A stretch of 64,000 bases of DNA from Candidatus Poribacteria bacterium (GTDB lineage Bacteria; Poribacteria; WGA-4E; JAJDTR01), in contig JAPPIK010000020.1 in assembly GCA_028820655.1 (NCBI GenBank), positions 1 to 64,000 of the forward strand, written 5' to 3'. The notes beneath the pieces were generated by a model. That model saw only the letters and a list, made by a program, of their open reading frames with translations, was not told the DNA's origin and did not search any database. This document shows positions 17,218-26,156 of this stretch, in pieces (the stretch's first letter is position 1; every line of letters begins with the position of its first letter). The position numbers and the translations under genes are program-made.

Positions 17218-17460
17218 TCGATTCTTATGTCCGGGTTTTGTAATTCGGTTAGCGCGAGTTTCCGAACCGTGGAAAAATGTGCAAACACAAACATCGACCG
17301 GTCAGAAGATTATTTCTTAAACAGCCGCTTGGCGATGCGGGCGGCATAGCGAATCTCGCTGCGATTGTAGAAGTCTGTCGTTTGGTGCAAATGGCGCGAA
17401 ACACGCAAGGTTTCATTCAGGTGAACATTCATTGGGATGATCACACTGTTCGACCCGGGT

Positions 17461-17769
17461 TTAACGGGATGGTGCCGTTTGATCAGCCAAAGCCTGAGCC
17501 TCCGCCAATTCCTTGCGTGCTTCGGCAACGTTCGCTTCCGAATTAGCTAATCTTTTCATTGCGTACTCGGATCTTCGGTCCAGTTGCGGCTTGAGCACAT
17601 GATCATAGTGGTAGATTGCTTCTCTGGACGTCATGCCCGGAAAAAACTTGTGATAGAAGGGGTAACGATGCTCTCCACGATCAATGAGACGATACAACGT
17701 GAAAATGGCGACTGATGCGATCAAAAGAACCGCAAGGGAAGTGCGCCAGCGATTCTTCAGGAAAGGCAT
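17461..17769 (-). CDS. small single-TM protein with helical tail
   Basis: A 102-residue protein. The start at 17769 follows AAAGGAGAC. One TM helix (TSLAVLLIASVAIFTLYRLI) is followed by FYHKFFPGMTSREAIYHYDH and a coiled-coil-like tail (SEANVAEARKELAEAQALAD). It lies between the two related paralogues on the same strand, so the group may form an operon transcribed from about 18440 down to 16067. Confidence 0.65.
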   Translation of the reverse strand: MPFLKNRWRTSLAVLLIASVAIFTLYRLIDRGEHRYPFYHKFFPGMTSREAIYHYDHVLKPQLDRRSEYAMKRLANSEANVAEARKELAEAQALADQTAPSR

Positions 17770-17843
17770 GGGGGTGTCTCCTTTAATCAACATTGTCCGT
17801 AGAGGATCGCTCCGGGCTCAACCGGGAGCGTTTTCGCTTGCCC

Positions 17844-17960
17844 CTAGTCGTCAGCGTCGGCAGATTGGGATTCTATCAAGTGGTTCACATAACTTTCAAA
17901 ACCACCGTGCGCCTCCATAACACGGCGGGAAGCGTCTTGGTTAACGCGCACTACTGTCAT
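17844..17960 (-). pseudogene. detached C-terminal fragment of the 17972 paralogue
   Basis: The minus strand reads VNQDASRRVMEAHGGFESYV followed by NHLIESQSADADD and a stop. This aligns with the C-terminus of the 214-residue protein (ASHGGFEGFVDHLVDV...). It lies just beyond the stop of the truncated 155-residue paralogue and is separated from it by a short non-matching segment with stops. It is below the ORF-track size limit. It most likely shows that the second paralogue was once as long as the first. Confidence 0.6.
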
Positions 17961-17971
17961 TCATTAACGTT

Positions 17972-18439
17972 TTAGTGGAGGAATTCACGAGCAATCCTCC
18001 TGAGGCCCAAGCGTTGCATTTCCTCCTCTAGAGCGGCAATGGCGGCTTCTGTCTCGGTTATTTCTTTGACCAATGGAGCGCGTTGACGGTCCCATTCTTC
18101 ACTTCTGGCTATGCTTGCCTCAACCCTTTCGCCTAGCTCTTCATACTCTTGACGCAGCACGGCGAGTACTGCGAGTATAAACTGCGCGTCGCGTTTATTC
18201 CAGTCGTCCGGGTCGGGAGGCACTGCATCGGGAGGGAATCGAAAATCTCCACGCGTTAGGCGTTCAATCTCGGGGTGTTTCGCTATCTCCTCCGGAGAAT
18301 AGCCCTCGTCAATGAGCCAATGGATGGTTTGGCTGATTCCGATGGCGCGAATCGCCGGTCTCCAAAAAACGGAGAGGCAAATGACCGAAATCACCCCGAG
18401 AATTGATGTTGCTGCGACTAATATGCGCATGATTTTCAA
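17972..18439 (-). CDS. paralogue of the 16573 gene, probably truncated
   Basis: A 155-residue protein. Its first 75 residues (ILGVISVICLSVFWRPAIRA, then IDEGYSPEEIAKHPEIERLT) closely match the 214-residue paralogue. The remainder is a coiled coil (ETEAAIAALEEEMQRLGLRR) ending abruptly at LH*. The missing C-terminal motif is found 12 bp downstream in the fragment at 17844-17960, after in-frame stops. The protein may still be made and anchored in the membrane. Confidence 0.65.
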   Translation of the reverse strand: MKIMRILVAATSILGVISVICLSVFWRPAIRAIGISQTIHWLIDEGYSPEEIAKHPEIERLTRGDFRFPPDAVPPDPDDWNKRDAQFILAVLAVLRQEYEELGERVEASIARSEEWDRQRAPLVKEITETEAAIAALEEEMQRLGLRRIAREFLH

Positions 18440-18819
18440 TCCTCTTCTTCCGAGCGGATTGTGGTAAAATGTGTGACCGCAAATATTGAGCGTTCAGGCG
18501 AATGGTGATTGAGGTGTTACAGATAGTATAGTGCATTTCGCGGGAATTGTAAAATCCTAACGTCTGTCTGTGGTTGCATGGATCCCGGTAATCCTTCATT
18601 GGGAGCCGGTTGGTTTTACGGAATCGCATCCGGCAGGGAACATTCGGCGCATCAGCGGCAATTGGTGTTGGAGCGGCATGACGTCATTCGGTCGCCTCCG
18701 ATCGCGACTTGGAGATCGCTCCTACAGAAGACGTGCAGTGTAGAAGGCTCTGGTGCATTAGGATTTCCGTCACATGCGAATTACTATCTGTTTGGTTGAA
18801 CCTAGGAGAACGCGACGCA
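18440..18819. other. gene-free stretch with one A repeat
   Basis: Divergent promoter region between the small membrane protein series and the sialidase. An A unit ('atcgcgacttggagatcgct' and 'cctacag') lies at about 18699-18728. Part of 18520-18560 resembles 17345-17400, suggesting that the duplication which made the paralogues included flanking DNA. No reliable promoter seen. Confidence 0.4.
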
Positions 18820-19761
18820 ATGTACCGTGCTAGAAAAATCTTTGAACGTATTACCGGCTTCCCGTCTTGTCACGCCTCAACCCTCGTCGAGCTGCCCGAC
18901 GGCGACCTGCGTGCCGCTTGGTATGCCGGATCGCGGGAAGGCGCGAAAGATGTCGCAATCTTCGCTTCAAGAAAGCGACAAGGCAGCGATCACTGGATGT
19001 ACCCGAAAATGATCGTGAACACGCCGAACTGCTCCGAAGGCAACCCCGTGCTTTTTGCCGATGCGAAGGGGCAAATCCGGCTGTTCTACGTGACGATGTA
19101 CGGCGACCGGTGGACGGAGTGCAAAGTTTACTATCTGAAGTCGCGGACGATGGGAAAGAGTTGGAGCGAGAGGGGTGTTCTCCGGGACGAGTTGGGGTGG
19201 ATGACGCGCAACAAACCGCTCTATCTCTCAAACGGCGGCATATTGCTGCCGGTCTACGACGAGCGCAACTGGCATTCCATGGTCATGATTTCGGAGGATG
19301 GCGGGGACACGTGGAACACGTACGGGGATCTGTCGAGCCCGAAGGGCGTTATCCAGCCCACCGTCGTGCAGCGGGGCGACGGCAGTTTGCTGATGCTGAT
19401 GCGCAGCCGCGACGGAGAGATTTGGCGTTCAACCTCGGTTGATTTGGGGCGGAATTGGGAGGCGGCGCACCCCACGGATCTTCCGAATCCCAACTGCGGC
19501 GTCGATATGGTGCGTCTGCACAGCGGGAACATCGCGCTCGTCTACAATGACACCCGGTGCGGGCGAACGCCCCTCACAGTCGCGCTATCGACAGACGAAG
19601 GGGAATCGTGGGAATACAAAAGAGATCTCGAAACGGAGTTGGGAGAATACTCCTATCCCGCGGTGATCCAAACGCGTGACGGCGGGATCCACATCACGTA
19701 TACCTACCGGCGCGTCAGCATCATGCACGTAGAAGTCGATGAGGCGTGGATTCGGGGTTAG
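18820..19761 (+). CDS. BNR/Asp-box sialidase-like protein
   Basis: A 313-residue six-bladed propeller protein of the exo-alpha-sialidase-like family. Asp-box type turns are visible at SRTMGKSWSE, SEDGGDTWNT, SVDLGRNWEA and STDEGESWEY. The N-terminus has HASTLVELPDGDLRAAWYAG, the RIP-like entry segment, and there is a QPTVVQRGDGSLLMLMRSRD strand pair. No signal peptide follows the chosen ATG (18820, after CTAGGAGAA), so a cytoplasmic enzyme is likely. The upstream ORF extension is derived from a dispersed repeat and was rejected. Substrate may be sialic acid or another sugar acid; the family is broad. Confidence 0.85.
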   Translation: MYRARKIFERITGFPSCHASTLVELPDGDLRAAWYAGSREGAKDVAIFASRKRQGSDHWMYPKMIVNTPNCSEGNPVLFADAKGQIRLFYVTMYGDRWTECKVYYLKSRTMGKSWSERGVLRDELGWMTRNKPLYLSNGGILLPVYDERNWHSMVMISEDGGDTWNTYGDLSSPKGVIQPTVVQRGDGSLLMLMRSRDGEIWRSTSVDLGRNWEAAHPTDLPNPNCGVDMVRLHSGNIALVYNDTRCGRTPLTVALSTDEGESWEYKRDLETELGEYSYPAVIQTRDGGIHITYTYRRVSIMHVEVDEAWIRG

Positions 19762-19890
19762 GGTTGTTTCAGCAATTGTTTGAAATGCCAGTGCATGAAT
19801 GGCCAGGGTAAAACTAGTAACTATTTAGACACCTCATACCTACCCGCATCCTTCAAGTTAATTCTAACTAGTGAGTGCGGGCGTTAACCA

Positions 19891-20238
19891 CTATTCGTTC
19901 TCATTTTCCGTTTCAGGATTCTTGGGAGGTTCTTTAACCTCATTTTCTTTGTCTAGATTTTCTTGCATTTCTTTAATGGCGCTTTCCCTACCTCTTTCAT
20001 ATGCCTCTGCCAATGCTTTATCACGTTTTTCTTTGTATCTCTCGTAAAAGTACATTACGGTCATGCCTCCTATTTCTATCAACACAGTTAGAGCAACGGC
20101 AACGGGTATAGCGTGCCCCAAACGATCAACTAACCAAGGTAATCGATGATTATCAGAGGGGATCTTTATGAAAAATGTAACTATGGCATAAATTGTCAAT
20201 ATGGCAAAGAAGCACTTATCTTCCGCATTATCGAGCAC
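19891..20238 (-). CDS. two-TM protein with charged tail; 5' end inside a repeat
   Basis: A 115-residue protein. Two TM helices (FFAILTIYAIVTFFIKI; AIPVAVALTVLIEIGGMTVM) are followed by a long charged helix (RYKEKRDKALAEAYERGRES, then KEMQENLDKENEVKEPPKNP). The GTG start and the first codons (LDNAEDK) lie in the inverted end of the 460-bp element that starts at 20214. The element either supplied the start or replaced the original one. No ribosome site is evident. Function unknown. Confidence 0.6.
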   Translation of the reverse strand: MLDNAEDKCFFAILTIYAIVTFFIKIPSDNHRLPWLVDRLGHAIPVAVALTVLIEIGGMTVMYFYERYKEKRDKALAEAYERGRESAIKEMQENLDKENEVKEPPKNPETENENE

Positions 20239-20668
20239 TCAAAAGTTTAATTTCTCAGGTGGCCGTATCCCGCATCACAATTGACAGTAATGAGAATTTG
20301 CTCGAAAAGTACAATTGAAAGGTGCAATCAGGCGAGTGGATAACGAGTGATCAACCGACTGATTAAGGAGGGCGATAGAACTCCCATAGAGATCTTCTCC
20401 CTGTCGTGACTTGGCAGTTGTAGGGTGCGCACTGCGCACCAGCCTCTATAAGCCCCAGCGGGGCGACACCCATGTGCGCACTCCGGAGGAGTGCCATGTC
20501 AATAGAAAGGAGAAGCCTCAATTCTTGCACTCCAGCGGAGTGTCATGCTAATAGATTCTCTCGGTAGTGTCTAGGTGATTTTTTGTTCGTTCGAAGAGAT
20601 ATGTCCTAAAATCTAGGATGCAAAAATTCGAGATTTCACAAGTTTATTATGCGGAAGGTGAGAAGCAT
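20214..20668. mobile_element. 460-bp element with imperfect inverted ends, copy 1
   Basis: It begins 'cttatcttccgcattatcga' and ends 'attatgcggaaggtgagaag', an imperfect inverted repeat. The interior aligns with 63213-63690, including 'caaaagtttaatttctcagg' near the left and 'gagatttcacaagtttatta' near the right. The middle contains B and D hairpin units in both copies. No gene lies inside. It looks like a non-autonomous MITE-type element. A transposase remnant starts at its right end. Confidence 0.6.
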
Positions 20669-20790
20669 GTTAAGTCAGCCTTCAAATACTTTGGTATTTG
20701 GAAATACACCTCGTAAGGGGTACGGTAGTCGAGCGATTGATGAAACCGCTCTCGGTTGTAAAAGTTGAAATAACGTAGAAAATTTGACTG
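20647..20790 (-). pseudogene. IS3-family transposase C-terminal remnant
   Basis: The minus strand reads QSNFLRYFNFYNRERFHQSL followed by DYRTPYEVYFQ, the signature end of the OrfB/DDE integrase core of IS3-like elements ('YFNFYNxERPHQSLgYrTPaEvY'). A TGA lies just upstream in frame, and nothing earlier of the transposase is present. It is below the ORF-track limit. Its stop codon falls in the inverted end of the adjacent 460-bp element. Confidence 0.8.
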
Positions 20791-20846
20791 TTTTTTGCTG
20801 TTTTGTCAACTAATATCATATTACAGGGAATGCGGGTGAGTCAATC

Positions 20847-21143
20847 ATGACGTGGACATTAGTAACCCAAGTGCTTGTAATAGTGGCAGCATACGTTGGA
20901 GGATTGTTAGGCGTTGCCCACTTTATAAACAATTCAATAGGAAAACGTATTGACAACCTCGACACTAGTCTCAACAAGCGAATTGACGACCTTCGAGATC
21001 AAATGAAAACAGACCATGCCAACCTTGCTAATCAGCTAATACGGGTTGAGAATAACTTGGATACTCATATAACCCGAGTCGAGAATAAACTCGACCAACA
21101 TATCAGCAACTATGACATCCACAAAGAAGGGGCAGAAAATTGA
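20847..21143 (+). CDS. single-TM coiled-coil protein (SKRIDDL family)
   Basis: A 98-residue protein. The TM helix VTQVLVIVAAYVGGLLGVAH is followed by a heptad-type coiled coil (GKRIDNLDTSLNKRIDDLRD, then HANLANQLIRVENNLDTHIT) ending HISNYDIH. It is related to the proteins at 46368 and 47088, which share 'RIDDLR(D/E)QMK(T/S)DHANLAN' and 'HISNYxIH'. The small basic gene at 21140 overlaps its stop. It is likely an oligomeric membrane-anchored protein of unknown role. Confidence 0.75.
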   Translation: MTWTLVTQVLVIVAAYVGGLLGVAHFINNSIGKRIDNLDTSLNKRIDDLRDQMKTDHANLANQLIRVENNLDTHITRVENKLDQHISNYDIHKEGAEN

Positions 21144-21310
21144 AAAAACGAAGTGAGAAAAAACAGGAGAGCAAAAAGAAGGTTGGACGCCCAACAAAGC
21201 GTGTTGTTGAACCGATACCCGATACGCCAGAGAACGTTGCAAAGGCATTGTCCGGAATGCCGTCGGATAATCCGAAAATCAAGAAATTGACGCGACAAGC
21301 ACGAAATTAG
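21140..21310 (+). CDS. small basic protein with IPDTPENVAKAL motif
   Basis: A 56-residue frame missed by the ORF track. TTG at 21140 overlaps the TGA of the preceding gene (TTGA). It reads KKRSEKKQESKKKVGRPTKR then VVEPIPDTPENVAKALSGMP and ends KIKKLTRQARN. The PDTPENVAxA motif recurs in small bacterial proteins, and a related SDTPEDVAESL frame lies at 47866. The 4-bp overlap suggests translational coupling to the coiled-coil gene. The basic Lys-rich start may bind nucleic acid, which is inference. Confidence 0.6.
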   Translation: MKKRSEKKQESKKKVGRPTKRVVEPIPDTPENVAKALSGMPSDNPKIKKLTRQARN

Positions 21311-21745
21311 TCAACGTCCGTGCTTCGGTACTATTGTATATAATCCCCTATTGTAACCATTTCGAAGAGGAAAGGTAAAGGCTGTTTAGAAACATTGATT
21401 CTCCCTCACTTCATTGTACTTCGTATACTATAGGCACGACGAACGTTTATCCTCTTGCGATGAATATATTCGTTTACCGCTGTGATCAGACGGCCATACT
21501 TCAGTCGTAAAACGATGGGGTGTTTATTTGTACACCGCAGTAGGTTCGGTTTCCTAACCGAACCGGTATTATTCCTGTCTCGTAGGTACGGTTGGATGGA
21601 ATCACGAATTGTCAGGTAATGCCCTAACGATGCTCGGTGCGGTTGGAAACCGCACCTACGTCTCCGCACGGAGCCGGCGGGGCAAAGCGAGCCCTATCGC
21701 GCTCCCTTTTCGGTCGCTTGATCCCCGCCTACACTAATGACAGTA
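21311..21745. repeat. hairpin repeats with YGTAGG ends
   Basis: Two H-type hairpins are seen: GGTTCGGTTTCCTAACCGAA at about 21541, and GGTGCGGTTGGAAACCGCAC followed by CTACG at about 21636. At 21672-21732 a GGCGGGG...CCCCGCC hairpin carries a 35-bp-type unit (cctatcgcgct...gcttgatc) in its loop. No gene. Confidence 0.65.
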
Positions 21746-22531
21746 TTAGAACTCATCCGCTAGCGGCACGTATTCCGGAAAGATTTTCGGAAAACGTTGT
21801 CCGGTCGGGGCGCGATAGGTTGCCGCATCGACGTAGCATACGCTGAATGCCCGCCGCGGTCGGTCCGTGGTGTTGACCTCCGAGCGGTGCAGCGTCCAGT
21901 TGTGGAGCAGCACCACCTCTCCCGTCTCCATCTCCAGATAAAGCCGCTTCTCGTCCGGCGCATGGATGGCTCGCTCCTCCGGTGACAACAGGTCGCCATT
22001 CTCGGGGATCATGCTCTTGTGCGAGCCCGGAATAATCTGCAGACAGCCGTTGGCGACGCTCGTCGCATCCAGCGCCGTCCAGATGGTCACCTTCGGCGGA
22101 ATGCTCAATTTCCAGCCGCCCGCGCCGTCCTGATGCCAATTGATGGGGACGCCTTGGCCCGCGGGCTTGTTGAAGAACATCGTCCGAAAGGCGGACACAT
22201 CGTCGCCGATAATCTTCCGCGTAATGTCCCGAAACAGCGGGTGCTGTATGTAGGGGAGGAACAACGGGTCCTGTTCGAGGTCTTGAACTTTCCGGTATTT
22301 GAGCGTGGAACCTTTGAACACCTTCGTCTGCTTCGACAATTCCGGTTCGCCGGCCGACGGGCACAACTGCATCAGCATGTTGTCGTACCGGATTTTTCCC
22401 AGCATGATGTCGTCGATGCGCCGGCAGAGCGCTTTGATCTCGTAGTCCGGAGCGACTTTGCCCAAGCGCACATAGCCGTGTTCGTGGTATGCCGCGAGTT
22501 CGTCGTCAGTCAATACGGGCGCGTGGGTCAT
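21746..22531 (-). CDS. phytanoyl-CoA dioxygenase (PhyH) family protein
   Basis: A 261-residue Fe(II)/2-oxoglutarate-dependent oxygenase of the PhyH family. The metal-binding facial triad is visible: NWHQDG (His 133, Asp 135) and a distal His in LLHNWTLHRSEVN (about 215). The 2-oxoglutarate-binding Arg follows in DRPRRAFSVCYVDA. FRTMFFNKPAGQGVPINW and NGCLQIIPGSHKSM are also family blocks. The length is typical. The family hydroxylates varied small molecules, so the substrate is unknown. No operon partner is apparent. Confidence 0.93.
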   Translation of the reverse strand: MTHAPVLTDDELAAYHEHGYVRLGKVAPDYEIKALCRRIDDIMLGKIRYDNMLMQLCPSAGEPELSKQTKVFKGSTLKYRKVQDLEQDPLFLPYIQHPLFRDITRKIIGDDVSAFRTMFFNKPAGQGVPINWHQDGAGGWKLSIPPKVTIWTALDATSVANGCLQIIPGSHKSMIPENGDLLSPEERAIHAPDEKRLYLEMETGEVVLLHNWTLHRSEVNTTDRPRRAFSVCYVDAATYRAPTGQRFPKIFPEYVPLADEF

Positions 22532-22539
22532 GGTACGAT

Positions 22540-22778
22540 CTCCTGAAAAGTGTAGGAGCGATATCTAGGTGTATCTACGGGAACGAATGGTGTTGGGTTT
22601 CGCTGCGGCCAACCCGATTTTGCACAATAGGGCGAGGGGACCTGGGATTTCTATCGCGGTCGTTATGGGAATTCTATCGCACTCACTATTCGTTCGTTTG
22701 ATTCCCTTGATCCCCTACGGGCACAACTGTTCACTCGGCTGAAGGGTCTGCGCGGGATCTCCGTGGGAGGCGAGCGTT
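22540..22778. repeat. A, E and 35-bp units between PhyH and LRR gene 1
   Basis: An eroded A unit (tgtaggagcgatatctaggt) is followed by an E-type arm (gttgggtttcgctgcggcca) and at least two 35-bp-type units (ggatttctatcgcggtcg; ctatcgcactcactattcgt). No coding sequence. Confidence 0.6.
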
Positions 22779-25187
22779 TCAATTATTGTTTTGGACCTGG
22801 TTTACCACTAACACCAGGTCGAAGATATTGACAACCCCGTCTCCGTTCACGTCGGCGGTCGAATCGTCCGTGCCAAATCCTTGAGCCACCAACGTCAAGT
22901 CCAAGATATTCACCTCGCCGTCGTTGTTGAGGTCTGCCGGGTTTCGAGGATTGATTCTTATGTAAATCTCGCCGTCTAAGTTCGATAACTCGTGCTCGGT
23001 GCCTTGGATTCCGGAGGAGGCACCCCGCACCTTCTCCGGAAGGCGCAATATCCGCGCCTCTCCGCTGCGGTTGTACACCGCCCAGCCGTTCGTGAACTCT
23101 CGTATGAAAAGCCCCGGTTGGTCGTCGTAAGGCCGCGCCTTGTCTCCGATCGGACCGCCCAGGTTCGCATCCCAAAACTCGTACCAAAGCTTGACGGAAC
23201 GCCCCAGCACGCCAGTACCGTACTTGAAGTAGCCGTCGGAATGCGTAAGGTTAAGTGCCGTCGTGGCGCGCATCAGTCGGGAATTCTTTTCACTCAACAA
23301 ATACTCGCCGGGGATCGACCATACTTCCAAGCAGTTAATCTGCGGCGCCTTCAGATTCCGGTCTGCCCAGATGAGATGATTCTCAACCTCGATTAGCGCC
23401 CGTGTAATGATTCTGTCGTCGTGTGCGTCGTCCCACCTGTCAACTTTCAGTTCCAAGAAAATGCCGTTGACATAGTCCCCGATACCCGGGACGTTCCGCC
23501 AGCCGGCGCCGACCAAAATCAGGAACTCGTCACCGGTTTCGGCGCGGATGTGCCGCAGATAGTGCTCTCTTGCGGTTGCGAGCGCTTCATCGGCACGATC
23601 GCCTCGGGTACCTTGGACCTTGTCTCGCTCATCATTAAACATGATGCCATCGTACACGCCGCAGCGATAGACGGCGAGCGCACGTTGGAATTGTACATTC
23701 TCAACCGGCGGCCGCAAAAAATTCCCCGTGGTTGACACACCGGACGGCACCGAAATCAGGTACAGGAAATCTGGGTTTATGGATTGAGTTTTTTTCCTCT
23801 CGTATAAGGCGCCATCGATGTCCCCGCCAACCGTAACGGTCGTAGGACCGAACGCAAAATGCAATCTGAAGCCACGGGGCCCGTATCCGAGATCGTGGCG
23901 CGCCAATTTTGCGTTCGGAGAGTAGCGAATAACATCAGGAATCGGCAGGATTATCGAGGGGTAGTCTCGGTTGTTAATTCGATCGGCAATCGGGAGCCGC
24001 GGCACTGCGCAAGATTCGGTGTAGAAAAATCTCCGCAGCGAGAGTCCGTCAAGCGGACTGTGGTCCAGGATAGGATTATAACGTATGTATAACTCCTTCA
24101 AGTTTGACAGATTTGCCAGCGGACTCACATCTTCGATGCGGTTGCGCTCCAATGCCAATTTGGTAAGTTGCGCCAGATTGGCGAGCGGTCTTACATCCAC
24201 GATGCGGTTCGTACTCAATTCCAGTTCGGTAAGTTGTGCCAGGCTTGCGAGCGGTCTCACATCATCAATTTGGTTATTGTTCAGTTCCAAATAGGTAAGG
24301 TTTGCGAGATTCGCAAGCGCACTTATATCTCGCAGCCGGCAGCCGTTCAACTCCAGCGCGGTAAGCTGGGCCAGGTTGGCAAGGGGACCGATGTCCGTGA
24401 GTCGGTTGCCGCTCAAGTCTAATTTAGTGAGATTCTGCAGATTTGACAGCGCTCCGATTTCCTCGATCCAATTACTATCCGCCGCCAGCACCGTTAGGTT
24501 GCCGAGATTAGCCAGCGGACGAATATCAACAGTCCCGCAGCCGTTCAAATACAACTCGGTCAGGCGGGTCAAATTGGCTAGTGCGGAGAGATCCTCGATG
24601 AAGTTGTTGGATAGCCTCAATTCGGTGAGTTCGGTCATACCTTCGAGCGGACTAATGTCGCTAAACGAATTGAAACTGAGATTCAATACTTCGAGTCGCA
24701 CCATACCGCGGAGCGGCGCGATGTCTTCAATCCTGTTTAAGCGTAAGTTCAATTTTGTGAGACCAGTCAAGTTTGCAAGTCCGCTGATGTCTTCCAGGCG
24801 GCAGTCCCAAAGACTTAGCTCGCTGAGGTTCGCCAGATTTGCCAACGGGTTCAAGCTCTCAATGTTTAAGCATTCGCTCAAATCCAGTTCTCGAAGTCGG
24901 ATGAGGTCTTTTAAGGGGCTAATGTCAACAATCCAGTTGCGGTTTAACCGCAGGGAGGTTAGGTTCACGGCGTGTTCCAATCCGGAAAGGTTGATGATCT
25001 GCATGTGTACGGCATGCAACCGTGTCAATCGCCTCATGTCGGCTTCGGTGACAGGATCATCGAATCCCAACTTCAGGGTGTGTTGGATGGCGCGCCGGAG
25101 GTACAGGTCGGGGATTTCAACGAATTGGGCGTGAGCGGCGGCACAGAAAGCGAGCAGCAGGATGATGGCACAGATGTGTCGCAGCAT
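22779..25187 (-). CDS. secreted LRR protein with TIM-barrel-like region and dockerin repeats (copy 1)
   Basis: An 802-residue protein. The signal peptide (MLRHICAIILLLAFCAAAHA) is followed by a cap and about 14 internalin-type LRRs of about 22 residues (L..L..L.L..N.I.DI.PL..L). A region of about 330 residues has YRCGVYDGIMFN, GDEFLILVGAGWRNVPGIGD, YVNGIFLELKVD and FIREFTNGWAVYNRSGEARI. That strand-and-acid pattern resembles putative glycoside hydrolase-like TIM barrels, but the family is not certain. The end is two dockerin-like calcium repeats (DLNNDGEVNILDLTLVAQGF; DVNGDGVVNIFDLVLVVNQ). It is the first of three paralogues in a row on this strand and is probably exported, with a role in surface binding or glycan processing. 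Confidence 0.88.
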   Translation of the reverse strand: MLRHICAIILLLAFCAAAHAQFVEIPDLYLRRAIQHTLKLGFDDPVTEADMRRLTRLHAVHMQIINLSGLEHAVNLTSLRLNRNWIVDISPLKDLIRLRELDLSECLNIESLNPLANLANLSELSLWDCRLEDISGLANLTGLTKLNLRLNRIEDIAPLRGMVRLEVLNLSFNSFSDISPLEGMTELTELRLSNNFIEDLSALANLTRLTELYLNGCGTVDIRPLANLGNLTVLAADSNWIEEIGALSNLQNLTKLDLSGNRLTDIGPLANLAQLTALELNGCRLRDISALANLANLTYLELNNNQIDDVRPLASLAQLTELELSTNRIVDVRPLANLAQLTKLALERNRIEDVSPLANLSNLKELYIRYNPILDHSPLDGLSLRRFFYTESCAVPRLPIADRINNRDYPSIILPIPDVIRYSPNAKLARHDLGYGPRGFRLHFAFGPTTVTVGGDIDGALYERKKTQSINPDFLYLISVPSGVSTTGNFLRPPVENVQFQRALAVYRCGVYDGIMFNDERDKVQGTRGDRADEALATAREHYLRHIRAETGDEFLILVGAGWRNVPGIGDYVNGIFLELKVDRWDDAHDDRIITRALIEVENHLIWADRNLKAPQINCLEVWSIPGEYLLSEKNSRLMRATTALNLTHSDGYFKYGTGVLGRSVKLWYEFWDANLGGPIGDKARPYDDQPGLFIREFTNGWAVYNRSGEARILRLPEKVRGASSGIQGTEHELSNLDGEIYIRINPRNPADLNNDGEVNILDLTLVAQGFGTDDSTADVNGDGVVNIFDLVLVVNQVQNNN

Positions 25188-25261
25188 TGGAGTTCTCCTC
25201 TATTCCGTGTTGATACCGCACTGGCGGGGATGGTGGAGCGGTGTCACGACCCGCCCGGACG

Positions 25262-25267
25262 ATTATA
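25262..25267 (-). promoter_or_regulatory. -10 hexamer upstream of LRR gene 1
   Basis: The minus strand reads TATAAT about 75 bp before the ATG, in a leader conserved before all three LRR genes (also at 28664 and 31854). The -35 region is weak. Conservation in three copies supports a promoter but may simply reflect duplication. Confidence 0.4.
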
Positions 25268-25279
25268 CAGGATTGGGAC

Positions 25280-26156
25280 GAAGAATAACAGGAGGATCTG
25301 ATTCAGAGCAGCCGTGTATGCCGTTGTTCTATAATGGCGATGCATCAATAGCGTCGATTGCCAGCGGAATCGTGGGGGAGGAAACCTCGCTCATAAGCGA
25401 TAGTCGCGACCTGGAAAAGATTCCTATCGTCCTCGTTATTCACTCGGTTGATCTCCTACAGGAGTGATTGGGTGATATTTGAGTGCAATCTAAGGATTGG
25501 GCGCGGGGCCCCCGAGATTTCTATGGGAGGTCTATCGTGCTCGCTATTCACTCGCTTGAATGCACCCTACAACTATTGACATTGCGCTCCGCTGGAGCGC
25601 GTAGACGGGTGTCGCTTGTTTCTATTGACATACCACTCCTAACGGAGTGGGGAGTCGCGATTTGGAGAAGATCTCTATCGGATTTCTACCGCGCTCGCTA
25701 TCCACTCGCTTGCTGGATTTCTATCGCGGTCCTTATTCAGTCGCTTAATCAGTCATTATCCATTTCCTTGATCTCCTACAGAGGGAATCGCGATTTGGAA
25801 ATCGCTCCCACAGTTGGAGATCGCTTCTACGGATAAAAAGGCTGGTGCGCGGAAGATCCCTATGGGAATTCTGTCGCACTCACTATTCGTTCGTTTGATT
25901 CCCTTGATCCCCTACGAGATCGTCGCGATTCGGAGATTGATCCCACAGGAGTAAGTTTGCCGGGCACGAAGGGAGTTCGCTATCCATTCGCTTGAGTGCA
26001 CCCTATGGGTACGAATGGTGTTGAGTTTCGCTGTGCTCTAGCCAACCTACCAACTTCCAGAGGACATGGTGGGCAGGGGACTCTCTATCGCGGTCGCTAT
26101 CCACTCCCTTGATTCCACCCTACAGGTACTACGGGTATACGTGGGAGGCGAGCGTT
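25280..26156. repeat. dense mosaic of hairpin and 35-bp repeat units
   Basis: Nearly 900 bp without a gene. It contains A units (about 25385, 25790, 25920), a D composite at about 25575-25660 (gcgctccgctggagcg ... ccactcctaacggagtgg), an E-type arm at about 26015, and about nine 35-bp-type units, several in tandem (25680-25760). The right end carries a unit interrupted before 'gattccaccctaca'. Confidence 0.75.

Noticed and set aside
24376-25134. 252-codon plus-strand frame (and similar ones at 27487 and 30746) within the LRR genes
   Set aside because: They are antisense shadows of the LRR repeats; translations are Ser/Arg/Leu-rich with no start signals.
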